This document shows positions 32,701 through 49,254 of a stretch of DNA of 64,000 bases, piece by piece (the first letter of the stretch is position 1; every line of letters begins with the position of its first letter). The stretch comes from Sanderia malayensis. Its lineage: Eukaryota > Cnidaria > Scyphozoa > Semaeostomeae > Pelagiidae. Below the pieces are notes generated by a model. The model was not told the origin of the DNA, ran no database searches, and saw only the letters and a program-made list of their open reading frames with translations. The stretch spans positions 1,054,001 through 1,118,000 of the forward strand of contig RQOL01000616.1 of NCBI GenBank assembly GCA_013076295.1. Reading direction: 5' to 3'. The position numbers were made by a program, and so were the translations under genes.

Positions 32701-35700
32701 ACGAAGCAGAGCAAAGAAAGAAGAGATCACATTCATACTCCAGTGTTTGAAAAACTTCTCAAGATAATCCGCGATAATCGTAAAACAATCGCTAGCGCAA
32801 AGAATTCAATAATCGCTGATTATGCCACTGGCTTCACACCAAGGCAAGATAGACCAGACCACGTAACGCTTGATAAATTAACAGGGAATACATTACATTT
32901 ATACATACCCATCTTCAAGGTGAACGCTGATTTACATATAAATTTAATTGGAACAGTATCTTGTTTATAAGTTACAAGAATAAGCTGTATTTCGTGTCTG
33001 GATTGACTGCGGATATACTGACAACGAACAGACAAGAATATGATGAGCGTAATAAAAACAGAACAGGCAGGGTACTACAGTTCAAACTCAATCAGTAGCC
33101 CCGAATTGCAAGACTGGAGTCCATCAACCGATACCTCTTCGAACGATGACAACAGGGTCCTGTTACAGCCCGCCAGTCCAACCTTGCCATTAATAAGAAG
33201 AATAGCCAGCGATACACGACCACCATTACCAACAAGAGCGACAAAGATCACGAAGGTCAAGAATTTTACGAACAAGAAGGAAAGATGTCGCACAGAAAGC
33301 ATTAATACTGCCTTTGCAGACCTGCGGGGATGCATACCAAACGTACCCACCGACACAAAGTTATCGAAAATCAAAACCCTTCGACTCGCCATCAGTTATA
33401 TACAATACCTCATGCAGCAATTGCAAGATAATCGTCATAGTGTGCTTGTGAGGAATGACAGATCGTTTTACCAACAGAATTATTTTTGTCAGCTCACCAG
33501 ACAAATAAACGTCCGCGAAAATGTCGTTGTGCCAAGGAGAATGAAGCGAAATATCCCAGAAATCGTAAGTATTTTGCTTGTTATTGTGAAACTTCAGAGG
33601 AATCATATATTTTATGTTTTACGTTATTGAATAAACACATAAAATAGAACTTTCAATTTACCAACAAAACGACTTAATCTTAAAATGTTAATCAAGAACG
33701 ATGTTTGCGGATGGAAGATCTTGATTCCCTTTCTTTTCTATTCGAAAAGTGATTTTCTGAGAGGTTATTATCCTTTAGTTACTTTTTCGTTTTCATTGTT
33801 GTATAGGTATGTGAGCAAACAGTCAGGAAAAAGGGAAGAACTGGTTGGCCGCAGTACGTATGGGCCTTGGAGCTGAAACGATGATAAACAAGTTCAAACC
33901 ACGAGTTTTAACGAGCTTTACTATCATGCAGCTATTCATTACTCAAGTCGTGTGCTGTCTCTTGAACCATCTCTTGAAAAACACTTTCTTGCCTTATTGC
34001 CATTCTCACTGCTTTGATTCAGTTATGTAATCCAAGTCACTTTAAAAACACAATGAAATTCCAGAAAGAGGTTGTTTGTTGACGAATAACTATGTTTCGA
34101 AGTATACAATGATTTTGTATTTTGCATTTAAAGAACGTTTTTGACACGATGTATTTGCATTTGCTTTGGCATCTCTGGATATATTATTTTCAATCTCTCA
34201 TTCAGCTGGCACGATTTTTCATGCTTAATGCCAAGAATATGCATTTTTCTGTCTACATATTTTAATATTATTTATCTATAACAGAATTTAAGGGATGTTA
34301 TATATGTTTTGTTCGCAAATTTTGGTAGTTTGTTTTTTAATTGTTGCTGCTTTCCCAGCCACCGAACCCAGAACATGAATCCTCCCGTCTACGATAACCC
34401 CCTCTCCCCAACCCCTTTCATCTACCCCCTCTCCTTTTTCTCTATTTTGTGAATAGCTCTTCGTTTCACCACACTGCTCGTGTTATGATATACGATATTT
34501 AATTTGAGTAAGTAAATTTTGACTTAGGGTTGCATTACATTTTTGAGGACGGTTTTTACTTTCATGTGCGATTATGTTGATATTGCTTTGGGAGCAATTT
34601 CAGTTTCGGAAGATGGAATGTGTCATGCAGTGTGAGAAAAATCTGCTTCTGTTGATTGCCCCTTTTTCAGCAATATCTCTGTAAATCAATATCAGCTGCC
34701 TATTTTGATTGTTGTTGATTTTTCAAATTCTGCTGTGATTTTATTGCCCTACTATTGGTGGATATTTTTCCACGGGTATTTTTTTGGTGTTTGCTTTGCG
34801 AGTTTACTTGCGTGTCAGGTCTGTGAATGAGTCTTATTTTGTCAATTTTCTTTGAGTTTTTGTCAAATTTTGTCATACCGTCAACTCTATCTAATTCGAA
34901 CACACTAGGGAAGCGTGAAAATGTTCGAATTACAAAAATTTTGAATTGTATGGAAATTTTGAACAGTCTTTTAGCTTTAGTAGTTATTATATTTCGCTAT
35001 GTTTCCGATTTTCAAAGCTAATTGTATGGAGGTTTGTTTTATAAGAATTTGTTCATAAGTGACCCTTGAAGGGACAGAGAAGCTCGTTCGAATCAGATAG
35101 AGTTCGAATTACATGAGTTCAAACCATGCAGATTTGACAGTATACAAATATACCACACATGTATACAACGTGTAGGCATGCTTCGAGAGATAGATATCCC
35201 ATCAATGTGATTTTCCTCCACACAGCAATAAGTTCACTTTCCCAAAGACCAGCTAGGTATAAACTAAAGGCATTTGAATGAAGTTCTTTGTAGTTGCAGA
35301 GATTTTTGTTACAAAGCATTTTTATTTTATCAATGCAAATGAAGTGTTATACACAGTGCGGCGATAATAGTATCACGCATGTTTTCTACGATGATGTATC
35401 TGAAGGTGTGAAAAATGCCAAGCCAACCCATTTTGTGTGATCGAAAAACTTCTGCCATTACCACATTTTCTTCTCCAGTTCAGCTTCACACATGGCGCAA
35501 TTCATTGAATCCCCCCTTCTTCTCCCTGGGATAAGCCCCCATACAAAGACATAAAAGTACGTAAGCCCCCAGGGGGGGCTATAATTCGAAGATTTACGGC
35601 ACCCGTTATGTAGTGCTTAAGAAGATGGGCATATTTTTATAACTACTTTCTTTTCTTCAGCCTTATCACGTTTGGAAAGAGGAACTCGTCATTGGCCTAT

Positions 35701-38700
35701 GGTCATTAGTGAGACTCTCGTATTCAACATGTCTACTGTAAGTGTTGTTTCATAATTATATTATGGTTGGGTGTTGCTTTTTCTTATACTCCATTCCTTA
35801 TTTATTTGGCCGATTCCTTGATTTCCTCTTATAGCACTGTTTTAAGCCCGTGTCAACCAAGCCAAACATTAAAAACCCGCAAATTTTTCATCCAGTCTAT
35901 TGTTAAAAAACAATAGGCTATTGTTTTCTCTATTGTTTTGAGCAGAGTTATCCCCTGAAGGCTCTTACATAATCCACTAGTTATTACATGCGGGTTTCCA
36001 CTGTATTATCAAGGTTCATAGTGACATTTTTATGTGATAAATCTGTCATTGTGAGAAATCGTGATCCCAAAAATTTTTGACGTTTTATTTACGATTGTGA
36101 AGAAATTGGAAACTGTCGGATAATTGTTCCGAAAATTATGCTCTCTTATGTTTTTGGGAGATTTTCAGTCCCAAATGATTTCTAAAAGTTATCGGAGATC
36201 TGCTGAGGTTTGCGGGGTTAAAACACAAGTCAAAAGTATCTGGCTACTTTTTGTGACAAAGCCTGTGCGCACGAAGAAATGCTACATGATATATCTGTTG
36301 TCTGTTGTCAAGAGGAATCTATGCTCTTTGATCTTTAGCATGTGACCCCTGTGGTGCGGTGGCTCGAAAGAGAGGCTCGGGAAAATGTAGCTTTTCAGGG
36401 CCCAGACCTCCCCACTGAAATACAAACAAGCAAGACAAGATGAGAGTTTTAAGACAAGCAAACCAAATTGTCTTAAAACGAAATGGGCCTACGGGTAAAT
36501 CTCCCAGTAACCTGGCTACCACGCCACAGTGTGACTTGCAGGGTTGATTATCTGAGTATATTATTATTGTGTCGTTTTAGCAACTGGAGCCTTTGCTTGG
36601 TCACCTGGTGAAAGCTAAACTCAGTGATGATGATGTACAAGAGTGTAAAAAGGTAAACTTGTCTTTGGCGCTTTACGGAACTTCACCATAAATTACCAAA
36701 TCTTGGCTGTAAATGGGTTGTAATAACATTTAAGCGCAACGCGCATCGAATAATTACTATCATTTAAATGATGACTTTCTCTGCTAGGTCATATACAAAT
36801 TGCAAGCAATGGAGAGTAGGAATGACACGTTACCCCTTCCGATGATCAGCATGAGGGGGAAAGGATCCAAAAGGTTGGTGATTGGTTTTTTGTAGCAGGG
36901 TGGTCATCGGGTCGTGGGGTCCTGCGATTAGAACTAACCCTTTTTTGAATCGAATTTCTCTCATTCACTTACTGTGTTTATTGCAGAGAGGAGCAGTATC
37001 GTCAGCTGTGGGCAGAACTGGAAACGTTCATACAAGAAGCGTCAAGGACCTCAGCAAACCACAACAAGGTGATGCAAATTTTAACGTTCAACTCTCCCCC
37101 AACTCTCACGGCTCATGCTCTTACTGCTTGAAGTATTTACTGCCACACTTTGTATTCACAGTTGAACTTTAATAAGACAACCGCTACTTTAGTAGAGTGT
37201 TTCGATGTATCTAATATTTCAGTTTCCCTTGGGTTTGACTTGCCACGTGTAATGCCTTGTGTTTATCCTTTTATAACTCGAGTTTTGTTAACTCGGATAA
37301 ACTTTATTTTCCCGGGTTCGACTCATGAAGGGTCAATTAACAAACGATTGATGAAAAACCCTGCCTAGATTTTGTTATTTCGAGCTCACTGAATCCTCTA
37401 ATAATGTGGGTCTCATTCATGCCATACAGATGCCATTTTATTGCGTAATTTCTTCTTAATTTCAAATAAAGTGAATTTTATCATTTTATTAAAGGTATAC
37501 AATTGTCTTCACGGTTCTCAAGAAAGTCGAACATCTTTGGCATCTGCATCGTCGAACACCACTGCATCGACGAGAAATAAAGGTGAGTGTATTTCATTCG
37601 TTGAGAGTTGCTACAGTGGTCATAGACTCACTGCATTGCGTCCCTGTGATACGTTCGTTGGACAACTCCGAACAAGGATGTGCTTGCACTCAATCGAGAC
37701 TCGTGCAACAAGTCTACAGTGGTCATGCCCGCTGTATGTATGGCCTAATTAGCAGTTGTCCAGTTGGGCACACTGGATGTGCATGGCTCATCATCATTAT
37801 GCTCAAAATAAAGTTATTAGAATCCATATTGATGAAAATACATCATCACAAGTAGCACGCCAGAAATATATTTGCGATATACATTTGCCAATAAGATGTA
37901 TATTTCAATATATTTCAAAATTGTTTATTTGCTTTTACCAATGAGACCTGGGCTCATTACTATTCTTACTAGAAATTTAGAACTGTCACATTAGTGTGCG
38001 TATCTACATATAATAGGATTCCCTTTTTTCAGATCCAAGACAAGCCGAACCACATTCGGCTCAAGATTTGGCATGGAAGGAACTAGATAGGTACGATTTA
38101 GCACGCACATGTGTGTCATTTCTCATTTCTCTCGAGATTTTGCGAAGTATACCATTTTTGTCTTCATTTTTTCATTGTTTTAATCATCAATAGCCAAGGG
38201 TTTACGACGTTTGTTTCACCTTCAGATACTCACAGATGACTGAACATGAAAAGAGAATCGCAAATCAGGCCCCAAGTGATCCACGGAAACGAAAAATGGC
38301 CGATCAGAATGAAGAGAATAAGTCTGTTAAGAAGAAAGCCGTCCAGTCGAATTTTCCAGTTGCCAATGTGAACTCACTGAAACGTAAGATTTTATTGCGT
38401 TTTATATTCTCAATATCGTAAACCCTGAAACCTCTCTGTAAAAGATTAATTAATCAATCATTTATTCTCGCTCTTTGTTCGATGAATGTCGATACAATTT
38501 GTAATATCATCCTTATCAACTAATTGGTAATGTTTACTATTGGTAAGGCTCTCATTTTGTGTGTGTGGCAAGTACTGTTTGGTGTTTTTCCCCACGATTC
38601 CTTGTTATTACATTCATACCTTGTTATTACATCCATGCTCTAACGGAAGAAGCTTACAAGAGCCTTGCGGTGTTAACTACCTATAGTGTCTGAAGAACAG

Positions 38701-39202
38701 AGTTTCAGTATTCAAATCTTCTACATTCCGCGTTTTAATTAAGGGTATCCTTCAGACTGCGGTTTCCATTCTCGGTACGATGTAAGCCATCACATACAGG
38801 TGCATAGGAGGGGACTGAAAAGTGGGGCACCACAGCAAAAGGGGCGTAACGCGTGACATGCGTTTATTCCCAAGATTTTTTATCTACAATGGGGCAAGAT
38901 TCATAATTAGCAGAAAAGTTGGGGCAACGCAGCTACCCCTCTCGGCTCCTACGCCATTGACTACTACAGACCACTGTATACCAACAACATTTGCTATAAT
39001 TTTGATGATTTCAATTGCAGCTTCCTTCAGTGCCAAAATGGATCTGTTGTCAATTTGGACAAATCAAAGGAAACGTGTTGCTGATCGATTTCATGAAGAA
39101 TTTGAAGGAAGCAAAAATGCCATTGAAGGAAAAACAGAATTGTACGCAGAATTAAATAAAGAATTAAACATTGCAAGGTATAACAAAGACTTGGTGTCAT
39201 GA
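26741..39202 (+). CDS. INTS13: Integrator complex subunit 13 (Asunder), C-terminal half
   Basis: Fifteen exons in consistent phase: 26741-26825, 27506-27625, 28227-28270, 28903-28948, 29080-29154, 29434-29537, 29642-29729, 35661-35737, 36581-36652, 36788-36873, 36987-37068, 37495-37582, 38033-38090, 38226-38383 and 39021-39202. Diagnostic segments include [77 protein letters not shown] and a C-terminal [11 protein letters not shown] cleavage-module-binding region. These match human INTS13 from about residue 300 to the end. INTS13 helps the Integrator complex process snRNA 3' ends and terminate paused transcription in the nucleus. The N-terminal von Willebrand-like half is absent: upstream lie a BEL retrotransposon, ending 154 bp before the first exon found, and an assembly gap. 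Intron 7 contains a HAND gene. INTS13 converges on the CDKL kinase gene. Confidence 0.92.
26826..26890 (+). repeat. three tandem copies of an INTS13 splice-donor sequence
   Basis: GTAAGTAGGCCTT occurs at 26826, 26849 and 26875. The first is the donor of the exon ending at 26825, and each copy is a near-consensus donor. Use of the second or third would read into an in-frame TAG immediately (TGT AAG TAG). Confidence 0.7.
27017..27208. mobile_element. AAGCGCCC-type hairpin MITE in INTS13 intron
   Basis: Ends TACCGTATTTCCCCTAAT and ATTAGAGGAAATACAGTA are inverted repeats, with AATAAGCGCCC units inside. Related to the AAGCCCCC copies. Confidence 0.7.
27641..27816. repeat. 90-bp tandem repeat of CCTGCACAG hairpins
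   Basis: CCTGCACAGTACTAAATCCC starts at 27641 and again at 27731, an exact 90-bp period. A diverged third start, CCTGCGCAGC, follows at 27801. Each unit begins with a stem-loop whose arms are CCTGCAC and GTGCAGG (CCTGCAC and GCGCAGG in unit 2). It lies in an INTS13 intron. Confidence 0.65.
27870..28072 (+). repeat. tRNA-derived SINE, copy 1
   Basis: The tRNA-like head at 27894-27968 has an A box (TAGCCCAATGG) and a B box (GGTTCGAGCCC). Its ends pair as an acceptor-like stem (GTGACTGG with CCAGTCAC). A tRNA-unrelated body ends CTTTCGGGCAAACAAAACC then GGATTTCAGTGG, shared with the copy near 48 kb. The body and the second copy show this is a SINE, not a tRNA gene. Confidence 0.8.
28993..29042. 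repeat. AT microsatellite (ATATATGAT type)
   Basis: Imperfect repeats of ATATATGAT in an INTS13 intron. Confidence 0.8.
29190..29368. mobile_element. Tigger/pogo-like MITE
   Basis: Ends TACAGTTGAATCCCGATAACTC and the near-complement finishing GGATTCTTCTGTA. It is flanked by and contains TA at the tips, and the interior is rich in TCGAGTTATCGA-type motifs. CAGT...ACTG-like ends with TA target fit Tigger/pogo. Confidence 0.65.
29842..29863. repeat. short CAGGACC tandem repeat
   Basis: Three consecutive CAGGACC units in INTS13 intron 7. Confidence 0.7.
30310..30600. repeat. AAGCCCC-type MITE split by a Tigger-like MITE
   Basis: The left part (30310-30387) reads CTCTATTAAGCCCC and ends GAAAATTAAATA. 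The right part (30571-30600) resumes with TGCCCTTCGGGGTTTAAT. In the intact copy at 16356-16629 the corresponding sequences are contiguous, so the element at 30388-30570 was inserted at a TA inside it. Confidence 0.6.
30388..30570. mobile_element. Tigger-like MITE, copy nested in another MITE
   Basis: Starts TACAGTCAAATTTGCATAG and ends AGACAGAGTTGACTGTA. The interior is rich in TAATTCGAAC units. Same family as 31299-31462, 31944-32132 and 34876-35142. Confidence 0.8.
31299..31462. mobile_element. Tigger-like MITE
   Basis: TACAGTCAAATCTGCATAG start and GAGTTGACTGTA end, with a slightly shorter interior than its sister copies. Confidence 0.8.
31944..32132. mobile_element. Tigger-like MITE
   Basis: Full copy of the family, TACAGTCAAATCTGCATAG to AGACAGAGTTGACTGTA, about 900 bp upstream of the HAND start codon. 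Confidence 0.8.
33040..33884 (+). CDS. HAND: HAND-family bHLH transcription factor, nested in INTS13 intron 7
   Basis: Two exons, 33040-33564 and 33807-33884, join in phase 0 to give 200 residues. The bHLH spans about residues 76-129: basic region [12 protein letters not shown], helix 1 and loop [18 protein letters not shown], helix 2 [13 protein letters not shown]. Exon 2 encodes the HAND-specific C-terminus [15 protein letters not shown], which separates it from Twist and SCL. The basic region has KERCR where most members have KERRR, but the E-box-contacting E and R positions are kept. HAND proteins dimerise with E proteins and pattern mesodermal and other tissues; the role here is unknown. 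The gene lies on the same strand as INTS13, wholly inside a 5.9-kb intron, with Tigger-like MITEs on both sides. The N-terminal 75 residues are low-complexity and S/P/D-rich. Confidence 0.93.
33630..33635 (+). promoter_or_regulatory. AATAAA in the HAND intron, possible early poly(A) signal
   Basis: AATAAA starts on the last base of the stop codon (TGA 33628-33630) met when exon 1 is read through into the intron. Intron retention with cleavage here would make a HAND isoform lacking the [11 protein letters not shown] tail. This is a plausible motif with no evidence of use. Confidence 0.35.
34876..35142. mobile_element. Tigger-like MITE, inverted orientation
   Basis: Starts TACCGTCAACTCTATCTAAT and ends CATGCAGATTTGACAGTA, the reverse orientation of the upstream copies. 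It is about 80 bp longer because of a degenerate interior, and sits 1 kb downstream of HAND. Confidence 0.75.
35510..35600. repeat. AAGCCCCC-type hairpin MITE, short copy
   Basis: Contains GGGATAAGCCCCC and GTAAGCCCCCAGGGGGG, then ends GAAGATTTACGG. Truncated on the left. Confidence 0.55.
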
Positions 39203-40414
39203 TAATTCTTCAGTACCACCTTGAAATGTTTTTGTCGCTCCTCGATCAACCTTGATCACAAATATGTTTGCAGTTACCCCCGTTGACATAAAATGGTTGA
39301 ATCTGCTGGCATTTTTTTTTATTTTTTCAGTTTGAATACTACGTCAGTTAAAGAATGGGTGTGATTCTGCGTTTTCTTAAATCTGCCTGAGAAATTGCTG
39401 CCTAACATGTCATATGGCATTCGAAAAAGACTACCGCGAAATTGTTTTTCGGGGCATTTGGAATACAAATGTGTTTTGATGTTGAGGAGGCTTTAATGAG
39501 CGAACCGAAGGAGGAAAGATTATTCAAATATGGATGTTATTGACAGTCGAACTGTGGACATGGAGCGACATATCCAAGAAATGGATGCACATTTTTTGCA
39601 GGTATACAATTTACCTTTATTGCTTGAAAAGTAGTTTGGTACTTGAACGCTGGTAGTGTATTGCATTGGTCTCGTTGTCCCATACCTTAATAATTTGTAA
39701 ACCATTTTGTATGATGGTTTGGGGCAAGACAACAAGGGGGCATGGTGGGTGTCAGCAAAGACCCCAAAAAAAGAACTCGTCGGGAATTTACAAACTAGGT
39801 TCTTTATAAAGTGTGGCTTCTTATAAAGAATGGCTCCTTATGAAGTGTGGCTCCTTATAAAGAGCGTGTAACTATCTGCGCAATGATGTGTTTATTAATG
39901 GAGCTTTCTCTGCGCCCAACAACATAACACGGACAAAAACCATTTCTTTGCCCTCTGAACAGCGACAGATAAGCACGCCAGCAAACGTGTTTGTGTTTGT
40001 TAAAGTTTTACTCTTCAAGGTCTTATCGCAGCCAGATTAGCATATACAGACTTGTGTACTCTTGTAATAAATATACAAATACAAATGTATTGTGTGTAGG
40101 CCGTTAAATATGTCAACATGAATTACTATGCTAGTACTACGAAGAGTAAGGTAATGTTCTGACTTATGGCATCGCCATCATCTTCTTGTATCGTACAAGT
40201 ATGAATACGTCGCAAAGATATATTATATAAATCATACTCTATTCAAATACGAATAGAGAAGTATTCAAAATACGTTATCAGATACATTAGGAAGGACTTT
40301 TTAAATGTTACTGCATAATGTCATGGCGTGCATTTTACTGCATTGACAAAAATAGATTTATCTATTTTTTACACTATACATATTTCCAGTGATCTACATT
40401 TGCTTGATACTATT
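39203..40414. other. intergenic DNA between convergent INTS13 and CDKL genes
   Basis: Presumably holds both 3' UTRs. A local repeat of TTCTTATAAAG(A/T)-type units lies at about 39800-39865. No coding exon was recognised. Confidence 0.5.
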
Positions 40415-46526
<6,112 letters not shown>

Positions 46527-46953
46527 TACTCTTTTGTGCTTAATTGTAGGGGGGGGGTCATATTGCCTTTATTGAGTTTTTTCACCCTCCATAGCATTTT
46601 ATAATGACCCCCCATTTTACAGAAATGTGAAAGTATGATCTACCCCCCCCCCCCCAATTTTATTATCAACCCTCCATATTAGGCTTTTTAAAAATTTTCA
46701 GAAAACAAAAATCGTTTAGTGCCAGACAGAACTCTTTCTAAGAACAAAATTTAGGAACAAATATCAAGAAAAAAAAATTGTCATTCGTTGAAAATATCCA
46801 CCCCTCCATTTTATTTTTACCCCGCCATTTAACGGTTTATTTGCGATTTTCCCCGTTGGTCACTTTATTATGACCACCCCACTTTACGAAAATAAAAAAA
46901 ATGTCTACCCCCCTGCTTATTTGATCCCCCCTACAATTAAGCACAAAAGAGTA
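46527..46953. mobile_element. TA-target MITE with 25-bp inverted ends
   Basis: TACTCTTTTGTGCTTAATTG at the left and CAATTAAGCACAAAAGAGTA at the right are inverted repeats. The interior has G and C homopolymer runs of 9-10 and four lines of TACCCCCC/ATTTTAC-type motifs. No coding frame. Confidence 0.75.
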
Positions 46954-47865
46954 TAATGCATTATACTCTGGAACATGGTGATTTAGAATCCAAAATCAAA
47001 ACCCAAAAATTTTGGTCATTATGGTTTATGAGGTCAACAGTTTGTGACGTCATCAAAAACTATGAATAGGAATGATAGCTGGCAAAAACCGAAAAGTATA
47101 TTTCTGATATGTCGAAAATAGAACAGAAAAACCTATTGAGTGTTTCAGTTAGATGCAACAACAGAGCACCAGAACTTAAGTCGTCAACGTTATTCCTAAC
47201 TCTCTGAAACTTCCAAACACTACTGACAACATTATTTATCTAATCGGAACTCCTATGAGAAAATTTTGAACACGTTATCAGCTTTAATAACCCAGAGCAA
47301 CTTTAGCCTCTAACAAATAAAGCAATATGTACATAATATAGAGCTATATAATTAGCATAAAAATTACCCTGATCTCCCTTTCGTGAAAACCCATTATAGA
47401 ACTGTACTTGATCAAATTAGAAGTGGTGATATCCTGTCTTGATGCTGCAAAATAGTTTGTTCGTTGAAACACTGTCTTTTATCAACTACAATCAGAGATT
47501 AGTCCAGAAATTATTTCTAATAATTAAAATCTTGCATCGACATCGTCTTCAAGTTAATAACCAACAAAATCTTTTTGTTGTGTTTGTTTGTTTCGGTTAC
47601 ATGATGTTCATATCGGTGTTTGTAAACAAAACAATCTGTGCCAACTTTCAAAGCGAGTGAATTTCTAGAAAGGGTGAATTGAATTGAGAAGTAAATGAGA
47701 ATTGGGCGTGCATGACGTAATGGTATCATGAATCGTTGATTGATATGCATGCGCAGTGGCATCTTTTTGGTGCTGCGAATGAGCTCGAAGTTGTGCCCTT
47801 TGCCCCGAACATATTCAATACTATTACGTAAATGTTTCACCAACGCAATTTAGACTAGAACTTAC
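46954..47865. other. intergenic DNA, nothing recognised
   Basis: AT-rich sequence with no exon or transposon end that could be supported. Confidence 0.4.
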
Positions 47866-48064
47866 CACCTATATACCACCTATATATCAGCGTGACCTGG
47901 TAGCCATGTTGGTAGGGCGTCGGCATAGCAGGCCGAAGGTCGCGGGCTCGAACCCCGCACCAGCCACATAGCCTGGTCAATATGTTGGGGCGAGAGGTCA
48001 GCTTGTTGTTGTTGGAAGTGAGAACCCTACTTTCGGGCAAACAAAACCTCTGGATTTCAGTGGC
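47866..48064 (+). repeat. tRNA-derived SINE, copy 2
   Basis: The head at 47892-47968 has A box TAGCCATGTTGG and B box GGCTCGAACCC. The body ends CTTTCGGGCAAACAAAACC then GGATTTCAGTGG, as in copy 1. Both copies also share an ACTTACCACCTATA leader just before the tRNA-like part. Confidence 0.8.
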
Positions 48065-48679
48065 TCCGCCGTGATGCTCGAGAGTTAGACTTCATGTAAT
48101 ATGTACTCGCAAGAGCTCATTGTAGTGCAACACCCAAGAATCTAGGGTGTTGGTAAGGGTGGAAATCCAGCGCTACGAGATTTGCGAGCTCAATTTTCCT
48201 TTTTTGTTTATATTTTACCTTCAGATTTGTTGTAGCTGCAAGTTTTCTGATCATCTACCTTAAAGTGCCACTATAGCTTTTTTTTCATTTGCTAAAACTA
48301 TAGATTCGAATTCGCTGATTCTGAATCTGCTTTTACTTTTTTGATCTCATGAGTATTTTTGAGCTACAAGGTGTTTTCCCTCACACTCTCTTGACACATT
48401 TCGAGGACTGGGATCTACCTACTATGACATCATAGTAGGGACCCCGCTTTTTTCCCGTACTGAAGCAACAAGTTTGACACTGATTTTCTCCAAGAAAACG
48501 AATATTTTTGTACGTTTTTTTACTCAAATAGTTAGATATTGGGCGTCGGTTACTAAGAATGGGATTTTTAAACAATTTTGATCGGTCAGTTGCTTTAAAA
48601 TTGAAATACAAAATTTCCATGTAGTGGCTGTCCAATCTGTGGACACGGCGCGGGCACATGCCGCGGCCTGATAATGACG

Positions 48680-48775
48680 AAATAAGCGGGCGCTTATTTA
48701 AAAATAAACTTTTAGAAGGGGCGCTAATTCAGCGGGGGCGGTTAATTCAGCAGGGGCGCTTATTAATTTTTGCTC
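48680..48775. repeat. AAGCGCCC-type repeat
   Basis: AATAAGCGGGCGCTTATT palindrome followed by GGGGCGCTAATTCAG, GGGGGCGGTTAATTCAG and GGGGCGCTTATTAAT. Confidence 0.6.
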
Positions 48776-49119
48776 AAACAATGTAAATTCAGAACATCAG
48801 ATGACGTTATATACATACTATTTCCAGTTGTTTTTCAGTTCATTTTTGATGAATATTATAACAGGCGTAATACAAAAGAATTAAAAAATGAAATATCTTA
48901 TAAGATGTTGATCTCTTCATGGTCTGAATCAACCATCAGAAATTCAGGTCCTGCTATTTGCAACATCGCTTTCCCCAAATTTCAAACGGATCAACATGTT
49001 TTTCGCTTAGGATTTACAACCTGATTTACATTTACAACCAAATTGACTTTTTAAAACCTCCCATCCAGCTTGACAAGGCTGCCTTTCCTTGAAACAATGG
49101 ATCAGATCGTTCTATATTC

Positions 49120-49254
49120 AAGTAAGCGCCCCGTTTGTTTAGAGGGTGCTTATTCAAGCAGGGGTGCTTATTACAAAAATTACCTTTATCCCAGGGGCGC
49201 TTATTCGGCAGGGGCGGTTATTTGGCAGGGGGCGCTAATTTTGTCATTTACGGT
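49120..49254. repeat. AAGCGCCC-type hairpin MITE
   Basis: AAGTAAGCGCCCCG on the left. Four (G)GCGCTTATT-like units follow, and the right end is GTCATTTACGGTA. Confidence 0.6.

Noticed and set aside
33565..33630. HAND as a single-exon gene of 196 residues
   Set aside because: Exon 2 at 33807 restores the HAND-specific [11 protein letters not shown] tail in phase, so splicing at 33564 is preferred; read-through is kept only as a possible isoform.
36310..36545. Possible transposon with CTGTGGTGCGGTGG-like inverted ends in an INTS13 intron
   Set aside because: End similarity is weak and no target duplication could be seen.
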